Source of the DNA: Branchiostoma floridae
Lineage: Eukaryota > Chordata > Leptocardii > Amphioxiformes > Branchiostomatidae
Assembly (NCBI RefSeq): GCF_000003815.2
Contig: NC_049985.1
Location: 12,621,844 to 12,685,843 of the forward strand
Reading direction: 5' to 3'
DNA: 64,000 nt
Made by a program: the position numbers and the translations under genes. A model generated the notes under the pieces. The model did not search any database. It was not told the origin of the DNA and saw nothing but the letters and a program-made list of their open reading frames with translations. This document shows, in pieces, positions 42,701 to 54,700 of the stretch; within the stretch, counting starts at the first letter, position 1, and the number at the start of each line of letters is the position of its first letter.

Positions 42701-45700
42701 AAATTGATGCAAATATCATTTTGAACATTATTATTTCCATAAAATTGTAAAAAGAAATGAAAAAAATGATGGATGTATTTGGAGATGAGTTTGCTGGAGA
42801 GCGGCCATCTTGATGAGGTCAGACATGATGATAACGTAGAGCGCAGGCACGGCGACCATGTGAGCTTGTTTCCCTCCCTGCCAGCGGAAAAAAATCAGCC
42901 CTAATTCCTAACCAGCATGGTGCAGTGATTTGCAACGGGAATTCTTCTTTGTTCTCAACCCAAATTGGGATGGGCAAACTGACACGACTGACCAGAGAAT
43001 ATCGTTTTAACGACAGCATGGTTCCGACGAAAGGTTGACGCTACAGGGATGTCGCAGGACGATATCAGTCTCCAGCCTTTTCTCAACTCATGTGGTAGGC
43101 ACACACCGCTTTTTCTCTCACTCTCTACCCTGATAACGGCTCAGCTGCATCTTAACTTTATTATACTGAATTATTTAGATGGTAAAAACATCAGCACTGT
43201 AAAATTGTGAATCCCTCGCCGTATCAAGGTTAATTACATTTCATGTGTAAATTCAAAGAAATACGTGAGGTGTAATTTAGATTTTGATTCATTGAGTGTC
43301 TCATTTTGATGATGTAAATGAGAGTTATTCACAGTACAATATGTTATTGTGCATGTTTCTTTACAGTGGAGTGTATTTTTCTTTATCATTATGTTCCATG
43401 TGTTGTCATGTCTGTCAGCCATTATACTTTTATAGGTGAATAAGTGTAACATCTGGAAGGATAATTTCAAAAATAAGCATAGAATCAACCGTTAAGGCAG
43501 TGTAGCAACCTTAATGGGACTATGCATGGCCAATAAACGGTTTGTAATAGATTTTAAATTCACCTTCATGGTCATTTCCATGTATGAAATGGTGTCTAGG
43601 TACAATGTGGTGTATTAGGAATGGTGCTCACTGTGTAGCACTAACCTTTGATAGTACATGTATATAGTCATGAATGTGAGATCATATGTACATGTCCTTG
43701 ATATGCACCATCTTCAAATAGATAATTGCAATCTGGAAATGTAGTACCTGATAGTTGAGACAGAATTAATGTCGATTAATGATTATGTAATGTCTAATTT
43801 TTCATCATGAGAATTGAGTGCACAGAAAAGGTATTTTTTTTGTATTACTGGTATCACGTTTCTATAAAGACTATGTTTATGATAAATTTGTAACTTTAAT
43901 ATGCAGGTATTAATGTATGAACTTTTTGCTAGCGATGACATTTGTTTTTATGTATGCCATGTTTTACACGGAATTTCAAAGTGATGGCCCATTTAAGTTT
44001 AATTACTATTGAACAAAAAGTTTGTTGAAGCTTCAGCAAGAGAAAAGGGGCAGAGTACAACTTCATGTGTGAGAACAAAGCAATATTATGAAAATTCAGT
44101 GCTGTAGGTTTTACTTGGGACCCAAGCCAAGAAAGGTAGCATCCAAACTCAGCAATTGAGTTTCAAATAACCTTAATGTTACTTCTGACAGCAATGATGA
44201 ATGTGGAAAGAAATTCCTAGAAACAGAGATTACATTATAATCTAGCAGTGACGTTGACATCTCTAACCAGGTTACAGCAGCATATTAAGTTATACTGAGT
44301 CATAGGTGCGGCTCCTGTGATGTGTTTTTCATGAACAACCATTCACAAACCTGTGCATTTGCGGTACGAAGCTCGCAATGTTGGCTCAGCAAGCGGACGT
44401 AGACGTCTTCTGGAGACGGTTGGATTTTATCCTGTGTACATTAAGAAGACACACCGGTAAGCTGGGCATGTCCAGGACTTAGTTAGTAAGCTACTGGTTT
44501 TCAGGAAAGTGTTTTTCATTTTTCCTCAAGGTCCTTTTCAAACATGCTGTAAATTGACTTGGTATCTGTAGATATTGAAATAGTATTAATTATTGAAGAT
44601 AGCTATCTGATGGTGTAAAATTGTTTTGAGCTTTATCTTGCCAACACATATGGTAGAAAAAGAGCCAAGGAAAATCCTGCGTGTCATGTTGTAATATATA
44701 GTAAGCTCAACCAGATGATGGCAATATCAACCTTGTCATCATCGGGATAGAAAGTTTTTGGATACTCAATATAAGCAATGATGGTTCTATCAGCAAAAAT
44801 GCTATTCACTGTCTGAAATTCAAATTGCTATGCAAGTCTATATGTCATTACTAAATTTCAACTTGTCTATGATTAACATACTAGGAATATATATCACAAT
44901 GTCATGGTTTTAAATTATTTAAAGAATTATCCAAGGTATATTTGCTGAGAGTGAAATATGCAATGTAACTCTCAATTTTGAATAACCACCTTTAACTTCT
45001 CATGTTTTAATCCTTGAAATTCCTTTATAACACCAGGAATGCAGATGTTGTTGGAGATATCTGTGCCAAAGGTTACCAACTGCTATAGCTACATGTATAA
45101 CTTGAGTCTTGGCGCTCTAAGTGACTGTTATGTATTCATGGAAGACACTCCATTTTATGTAACACAACCTAATGACTCCCCAACTACACCTCAGTCCTTG
45201 GAGCGCAGCCAGTGAACAGGCAGTCTCTGATTTCCATGGACACACTTTGAATTTGCTCCCCAAATATTTACTGTAGATATGATTTAGAATGTTGAGCTTT
45301 CAATGTACTTGCTCACCTGTCATATATTTGCTATTGATGCATTATGTAAAATGTAGGGTGAAACATCTACGGGCATATGGAAAAATATTTATGTATCAAA
45401 TTTCTCATGGGATTTGTCTAATGCCCCCAAACTTGGGCTGACATTTTATCACGGATATAAAAGTGTGTAATGTATTTGTATGTGCTGCCTCTAAAAGGAA
45501 ATGAAATCCCAAAGAAAGGGTTGGTTTTATGATACAGCTATGTAGCAGTGAAGTTTTATTATAGCTTGTTAGTGTAACAGTAAAAGTATTGTCAGGGCTC
45601 AAAATACCATTTGGCAATTATACAGGTTAGTGCAGGTAATATTGGAGCTGTATGAAGGTTTGCAAGTACAGTATTTCAAGCCCTTATTTAGGGTTGTAAA

Positions 45701-48700
45701 GACTTAATGGTTACCGGGTGATACAAATCCTGTATGTATGAACATGTCTGTGGGATTGAGGGATTTTGTAGGCTCTGACATGTTGATCCCATCATGTATG
45801 ACATTTTGTACAAGCAGGGAGACCTTCAACATGCTACATGATCTTTTGAAAGATTGTGGAGATGTACATTTTAGATGTAGTTAATGGGGTACCAATGGTT
45901 TCATGTTGACGAATGTTATACCAAGTAAATGAGGTCATTTTCTCACAGTTAAGCAGCATCATTGATGGATCAATAAATGAAGTGTTACCTAAACGTTTAG
46001 TTTGCATAGATTTCCACAAAACAGGAAGAAACTCAACAGTGTGGTTTTAAAAACGTTGGAAATGAAATATGACAGGTGACTAATTGATTTTTATTTTTTG
46101 CAGAGTCATCGACCAACATCCTTGATTCTAGCGAGGAAACCATGCTAGAATTCGGCCAGTACGATGACTTCCACACGATAGACTGGGTCCGGGACATTTC
46201 CCGCGACCGTCTGCGGCACAAGCAGATCTCCAGGAAGAGTAAAGAGTCGTGTTGGGACCTGATCAAGGGGACCCACGATGCCTGGTCGGGGTGGCTGTGT
46301 GTGCTGTTTGTGGGCATGGCAGCAGGTCAGATACATGTCTCTCTTCTTAACAATGTGCTATCATTTCTTATATCTGATAAAACTATACCAAAGCCGCTCA
46401 AGTATAAATGCTGTTTTGTCAAAATCTTTTGCTTGAGAGTATTACAAATTGAAAACATACCCCATTTTTAGCCAGTAACTGAATCAACCATCCAAGTGTC
46501 ACAGATGATAAAACCTATTTCTAGTCGGTCTCAACACTTTGATTAAGGGCTGAAAACTGCCGATATTTTGTCTAGAAATGTTTGTTATTGTGTTTGTGTG
46601 CAGGTTTGTTTGCAGGCATTGTTGACATCGGTGCCAGCTGGATGTCGGACCTGAAGGAAGGCATCTGTCCCGAGGCGTTCTGGCTGAACAAGGAGCAGTG
46701 CTGCTGGGGCAGTAACGACACCACCTTCGACGACCGGAGCTGCTCGCAGTGGCTCACCTGGTCCCAACTCTTCGGCATCCACACGGAGAACGCGGGGACG
46801 TACATCCTGGACTACATCATCTACGTGCTGTGGGCGCTGTCCTTCTCCATGATCGCCGTCTTCCTGGTCAGAACCCTGGCGCCGTACGCCTGCGGATCGG
46901 GGATACCAGAGGTAAGGGTGCCCCCGCATGCCATGGTATACTGTAAATACACTTAAGGATTATTTCTTGGTAGCTGGAAAAAGAACTTTTTGCAGTGGTT
47001 TTAAGTTTGCGGTAGCACCATGCACTGTAGTTTCTTACTGCCATGGAAAAATGTGCGCGATGCAGGGGTCTAGCCAGCGTCCGTTTTTCCGTCAATTGAC
47101 GGAAATTTGCTACGTCTGACGGAAAAATTTTGAAACCAATCCGTCAACCTTGACGGACAAAAATCCTTGGTGGAAGCTACAGGCGGCTTGGGCACGCCGT
47201 CCACGGCCGTAAAAGCCACACACTGTTTGTTTTGCTATTGTTATGATTGTTGACAATGTGTGTCGGTGCCCTTTCGCATACGATAATCTCATTAAAACCC
47301 GTTTTTCAAGGTCTCAGTTCAGTCCTTCTAATTAATTTTTGCGGTTTTCGCGACGATTGTAATTGGCTGACGGAAAAAAAATTTCGAGCTGGCTAAAGCC
47401 CTGGCGCGATGGTTTTAAGTTCAAGGTGAATTGGCAATGCAAAAATTTCTGCATCTATAGTACCATAGCTCTGGTTTAGTCACAAAATTACAGAAACAAA
47501 AGTTACAAGTTGCACACATGATTTGTAGGTTCTTGCAGTTTGTTGACAGGCATACTTATTACTTTCTTGGCAAGCAAGATACAAAAAACAATGTGAAACA
47601 CTTCTGAGTACCAAAATTGCCATATATGGCCAGATTTAACATTCAATTAAGTTGCATGTTCAATAGGTTTATCCATTCTATCAAGTACCAGGCTCTGGGC
47701 CTGTACTATAAGTAGAACACAGATCATTTCCTGTCATCACCCATCATAAACTTAAGGCACATCCTGACTCTAACAACAGGAAATGTGTTACCATGGCAAT
47801 ATGCAATTAGTGAAGCTACACATCCTGCTTCAGATTTCCGGAGGAGAAAATTTAATGAGACTCCGTCATGCTTTTATTTTTGGTATGAGCGATTTTTACT
47901 GCAATTAACATCAAAAGGAAGGAAGTCACGAAGAAGATGAATTACCCGGAGTGATTCCTGTTAAGCTGTAACTTTAGACTCAGATTTTGATTTTTGCTGT
48001 GTTGCCATTTCCATTTTTATGTTAGACAGAAAAATTACATATCCCTTGCCAGTAGTAGCTGACCCTGAAGAAAAGGCTGGGGTCAGCAGGTATTTACTAG
48101 GGTCAGTTGGGTAACACATCTTTCCCAGGCCTTTGCAGTGCCTCTCACAAAACATGAACGGTCTTGGAATATCTAAAAATTGACTGGGGAGTTTCCAATA
48201 TAGAACCGGGGAGAAACCTTTGACACAGGAGCACAAATCGTTAATGCCTAACCAGATAAGCTGTTTTGTTTCAGCGATTTCCTTTGCGTCTGACCAATCA
48301 ATGCCATGAATACTTTAGAAGCCGTTTAAGGGGGAAGACTTAGTCTTATTGCCTTATCTGCATTCTTGTCTTGACCTTGAAGCACATTATTCGGCATTAA
48401 GGGTGCTCAAAGTCATGGAAGTGTAATTCCTGGCTCAAAGCTGGACACATCTCTTCAGTGGCTGGTTGATGTTTAAAGGAATGGGGGAGATGCATTTGTT
48501 AAGTTTGTTATGTATAGCACTAAGTCTGCTTCCTCATCCTTTACCTGATTATAGAATCTACTTTACCATCATTTGTACAGTGTGGTATTTTTCACCATAA
48601 TCTTAAACGTTACGACATGGTAAGTACATGAAGATGCATAAAAATATATTCACTCTCTAAGTCACTAAGTAAAACTTACTGAGTGATTTGCTCCTACTAC

Positions 48701-51700
48701 ACTATAAAAAACCTACTGTTAATATATAATCAGTGTTAATACTAAGCAGTCAGAATACCAGAAGAAAGCATACCGTGTTTGGTGGGACCATAGTAGACTG
48801 CACTCTGCTAATATTAGATAGAATGACATTTTTGGTTTGACCTTTAAACACTTTCGACTGTAAAATCAAGGAGATTTAATCTGATGAAAGCTCATTGGTG
48901 AAATGGACACGAATTTTGTTTTGACGCCTCGGTTCTCATGTGATGTACTGTATGTTGTCCACTGGTGTATTTTCTGACTGAATGTAACACAGTGTTTGTC
49001 TTGTTTATATGTATGGTGGGCCCCCTTGGAAATCAAGTTTCAAAAGTTGTAGGGGCCACCCACCTGTTTTCAGATGAGTCAGATGAATAGATTAGTAAAA
49101 AAAAGATGAAGTCCTTGAAAAGAAGAAAATCATACAGTGTTGCAGCAGTGGAAACTGAATAATAACTCTGGCATTACAAATAACAATTGCATCCTTCAAC
49201 ATGTTTCATTCAGTACTCCATCAGTGCATACTCATGTATTTTCTCTAAATTGTGGAGAACAATGACTGATATGCAGCAAGGATGATGATGATGATCTTTT
49301 CGCTCCAGATCAAGACCATCCTGAGTGGTTTCATCATCCGAGGTTACCTGGGGAAGTGGACCCTGATCATCAAGTCTGTGTGCATGATGTTAGCGGTGTC
49401 GGCCGGCCTCAGTCTGGGGAAGGAGGGGCCGCTGGTCCACGTCGCCTGCTGCATCGGAAACTTCTTCTCCTACTTGTTCCCAAAGTACGGCAGGAACGAG
49501 GCCAAGAAAAGAGAGGTGGGTTATTGAAACATTGGTATGTCAACTCTAGAACTGTAGTCTCCTTGAAATTGTTTTCCGTCATCCAGATTCCCATTGATTG
49601 AAAAATCTTTGCTTTTCGTCAATGCTAGCTAGAGCCCTTGTTGACTAATTCAACCTTCCAAAGGTTTAGTTTTAGGAATACCTCATAAGAAGCACTCCTA
49701 TATGTCTGTAACCAAACAGTCATCAATTGATGTATGACTTTGTCTTTACCAATCATCATCATCATTTGTCATCCTATATGAGGTGCAGCAAGTGAAGTTT
49801 GACTTCAGTACCAACACGAAATACAATCTTGGTAGTATTTCTATATGAAATGTTGGTCTGTGCTAGGACAAAGTTGTTTTTCTTTTTGGTGTCATCCATG
49901 TACATCTCATAAATAAAGTCTAGTTACCAGATAGTGAGTACCAACCCCACAAAGTGATGTGAACATTTTACATGACTGTTATACAGATCCTGTCAGCAGC
50001 GTCCGCAGCAGGCGTCTCCGTGGCTTTTGGTGCCCCCATAGGGGGAGTTCTCTTCAGTCTGGAGGAGGTATGTCAGTTCTGTTAACTACATTCTGGCTCA
50101 GACTTACTACTTCAGTGACTTGTAAGCTAAATCTATCTGTGTTATGTTTCACAGCACCATGGCAGTTTTATGTAACACAAGAAATCAAAACAGGTATCTT
50201 CTCATAAAGATGTACCGTCATGTGGTATTGTACTGTTCCCAATTAATATCAATGTTTTACTACTGGAATGGTTATTGGTACTTTGCTGAGTGTGTTTTCT
50301 CACAAATACTAAGACTTTAGCAAACAAGTTAGGTCATAACACTTGTTCTATGTCAAATGCCACTTCAGTGTTAAGATTATGTTCTATGTTGTTTCTGTTG
50401 TAACAGGTGAGCTACTACTTCCCATTGAAGACAATGTGGCGATCGTTCTTCTGTGCCCTGGTGGCCGCTTTCATTCTCCGCTCCATCAATCCATTCGGCA
50501 ACAGCCATCTGGTGAAGTTCTATGTGGAATACAACACTCCCTGGTTCTTCTTCGAGCTCCTGCCATTCATACTGTTGGGAGTCTTTGGGGTAAGTAGAGC
50601 CATTGGAAGTGTTTTGTCATTCACAATGCTGTTTACATGTATGAACTACATTTGTACTTTGTATGTTTTTTTTGTGGAACAGATTTTGCAAATCAATTTG
50701 CATACTGTGTTTTTGTAGGGTCTGTATGGGGCGTTCTTCAACAAGTTCAACCTGAAGTGGTGCAGATTCAGGAAGAAGACCAGAATGGGGCTGTTTCCTA
50801 TTGCTGAGGTTTGTGTTCAACCTTTCTGTAACACATCACTTACTGTACTTTATCATTTATTTTATGTAGAAGATGGGACCTGTCAGTTTGGTTATTTTCA
50901 TGTTATCTGAGCAGGAACAAAGGGCTTCTTATCTATTACCTTACCATACCTATTTACATGTATCTAAAATTTCATGTATTTTCATTTTTATTTCTATTTT
51001 CAGGTGATGATTGTCACATTCATCACAGCCTTGCTGGCATTCCCCAATCCCTACACGAGGTGAGCTTTGTCTGGTACTTTTAACTCATAGTCCATTTCTT
51101 TACAAAGTGAACCTTCTATGGCTGTTCCACAAAAGTGCCTTACCCCATGTATTATTTTCTCTTTCAGGGAAAACACCAGTGTTCTGATTCAGAGATTATT
51201 CAAGGACTGTGGACCTGTGGATGACTCTGATCTGTGGTAAGATACTCAGAACTCTTGAAATATGTCATTAATGTATGTTAGAGAGAACAGTTTTCCATAA
51301 GATGTTCAACTGGCTAAGACAACTTCTACAATGCCGGCTGGGTGCACTTTTGTTCCTTCAAATACATTTGATAAAATTTCCGTTTGAATATGTTTTCTGA
51401 ACTGTTCCTGTCCCACCAGTGACTACAACGCAACCTACGCGCCGAACCTGAACAACCGTAGAAACCCGTACGGGGAGGCGGGGACTGGTGTACAGAACGC
51501 CATGTGGCAGCTGTTCCTGGCACTCATACTGAAGGGCATCCTCACCATCTTTACTTTCGGCATGAAGGCAAGTTGGGGGATTTTAAGAGTTTGGGAGCTT
51601 TTAAGAGTTTAGGGCTTTTAAGAGTTTCTCCTTTTTGCTGCTGTTGGTCATGACATTAAGCATTTAAGATTTACTGCCATGGTACATGGTGGAATAATCC

Positions 51701-54700
51701 TTAAGTCAACTGACATGCTCTGGAAGGCAAGCACTCTTCAATCATACAGAAAGACCTGTGTTGTTCCTTAGCTGCCTAGGACTTGTTTCCCACCTGTAGT
51801 ACTAAGCATGTTGCAGAGACCACTAAAGACTGTCGTACGGCATAGTACTGACAGGAAAGCTGATAGTTATTGTTGCCACTGTTGTGTTGTCATAGGTACC
51901 AGTTGGAATGCTGATGGTCATTGTTTCTATTGATGTGTTGTGTTGTGTTAGGTACCAGCTGGTCTGTTCATCCCGTCCATGGCGGTGGGGGCCATCGCTG
52001 GCAGACTCATCGGGACAGGGGTGGAACAGCTGGCCTTGTTAGTCCTTCCCCTTGTCTATTACACCATTATATCGCTTCACTGTTTGTTATTACTACCATT
52101 CATTCCTGAACAAGTCAGAAAATGGGAGACATTTGTAAATCAATTCAGTTGTGAAAACATTGTTAAACCTTATTGAACAGAGTACAGAATGCAACAATAT
52201 ATAATTTGATTAACGGCAAAAATAGATTGTTCTTCACTTGGATGCATTTTATACTTAATGTCTATTGACAGTAAAATTTGCATGAATCTAGTTGTCTTCA
52301 ACGAGTCACTAATCCAGGATTCTCTCGTTGCTAGTAACTTCCCTGACTGGATCCTGTTTGACGAGGCGTGTGCGGGCGGACAGAGGTGCGTGACGCCGGG
52401 TCTCTACGCCATGGTGGGGGCTGCGGCTGCGCTGGGAGGGGTGACCAGGATGACGGGTACGTCAACGTCTAATCATAAACATTAATAACTGTAAACATCA
52501 CAGCAGTGTTAGTGATAGTTATGTTCTATTAGATATCAAATGTCTCTGTTATTACAACTCAACTCTCTATGTCCGTATTCGAGCTGTTGACAATGGATTT
52601 GTAGCCTTGATTGTAGTTATTCTAATATATACAAACATGTACATACACTTCATTAAATGTGTGTTTGTTTGTTTGTTTGTTTGTTTGTTTATTTTGATCT
52701 CCAGTGACTATAAAGGAATGACTCTGAAAGTCAGATGAAAACAATGTTGACTTTTTCTACTGTTATAGATTATACCTGAAACTCTATAAATGTAGGGGTG
52801 CTACAATTATGATATAAGTGCATGTCAGAACACCTTTACTGTAAATTGTCTTTACCACCATGCTATTGCCAGCCAATACTAGAATATTGAATCTTGTCCT
52901 GCTGTGTTGTTCCAGTGTCGCTGGTGGTGATCATGTTTGAGTTGACGGGAGGTCTACAGTACATCATCCCCATCATGGCTGCCGTCATGACCAGTAAATG
53001 GGTCGGAGATGCATTTGGCAAGGAGGGCATGTATCCTTGGTCTGCCATAGAGCTATAGAACATGTACACGAGTGATAGGGTATTGGCTGCAAAGTTGAAG
53101 AAATTGTGAAGTCATGAAGCAGGATTTCAGCAGGAATTTCATTTTCTGTAAATTGTACATGTATTTGATAGAATCAGTTCAGAACAAAACTGAAAGTTGC
53201 CATAATGTATAATTCCTAATCAAGGAACTTGTATCCTTTTTTCAATGTACATGAAACCTTACTATACACAGGATTCAGTTTTGTAACTCTTTGGTTCCTT
53301 TTTGACCTGTTATAGATTAATTAGATACTTGATGAGACCTTAACCTGTTAACAGCTACGATGCCCACATCCACTTGAATGGTTACCCGTTCCTGGATGCA
53401 AAAGAAGAATTCAAACACACAACAATTGCTGCTGATATCATGAGACCAAGGTAACAGGTTTATGCCTTCATTAAGAGGAAATGTAGCAAACTTTAGCTAA
53501 TTTAATCAACCCAAAATTATGTATCAATGGCCTTTTTTCCTACCAGAATATGTAAAACCAGTTTGTATGTAATGTTGTATGAAGTATGCACCAGTCATTG
53601 CACAGGGGATTGTATCAGTGTACCTCAGCTAACTGCAATGTTGTATCTGATACTCTACAGGAGAGGTGACCCTCCACTGGTTGTCATTGAACAGGACAAC
53701 ATGACTGTGGAAGAACTAGGTGAGGCTGGATACAGAATGATATGTGACTACATCAGAATCCTTTCCGTTCAACAAATTCATGTTGTGTTAGGTTCTAATT
53801 CCATGTGCTTAATAGTCATCTAAGTTGGTCCTTTCAGGGTGATTATGTAGCTTTACCTGTTATTTGTTGATGCACTAAAGAGGGGTCATGTGTTGTACAG
53901 AAACCCTGCTTCAGGAGGAAGACTACAACGGCTTTCCTGTGGTGGTGTCCAAGGAAACACAGCTGCTGGTCGGGTTTGTGCTGAGAAGAGACCTCAGTCT
54001 CGCACTTGGTAAGGAGTACCACCAAAGGAATACCCTTAACACTACTGAAACTTCAGAAATGAAAAGCTTTGAATTGTACAATGTATGATGATTTAAGGAC
54101 TTAATCTGTCAATGAAATGCGATTTTGTTGAAACTGTAACTTTTGCATAATTTTGCATTTCATAGATGGTTAAATGCTAGGTATTGTCCTGTTCACTGTT
54201 TCGTATCATATCCATCATACTAAATGATATCTTTTTGCAGATGAGGCAAGAAAAGCCCAAGACGGTGTTGTCAGCAACTCCAGGGTCTATTTTACGACTC
54301 ATGTCCCAGGACCGCTGGATGTGGGGCCAAAACCCCTCAAACTCAAGAAAATGTTAGACCAAGTAAGGTCCAAACACTTCAATATGTAATACTGTATGTT
54401 AACTAATGTGTGTCCCTGTAAGCTCATGTAAGATATGCTGTATTTACTATCAATCATTAGTCTGTCCAAATTTTCTCTACATAGGCCTTGGTAACTTTAT
54501 CCATAACCTACATGTACTTGTGTACCGTATCAGCCATCCGATACTGTAGCTTAATCTGTTACTTTACCCCCAAGAGAATGACGTTTTCGTGTGTGCCCAC
54601 ACTGCAGTTTCTATATGTTCTGTTAGAAGGACAAATGTAGCTTCTGTTTGTCCCATCAGAGGGGGTGAGCTCTGCTATATCTCCATTTGTTTTCTTAAAA

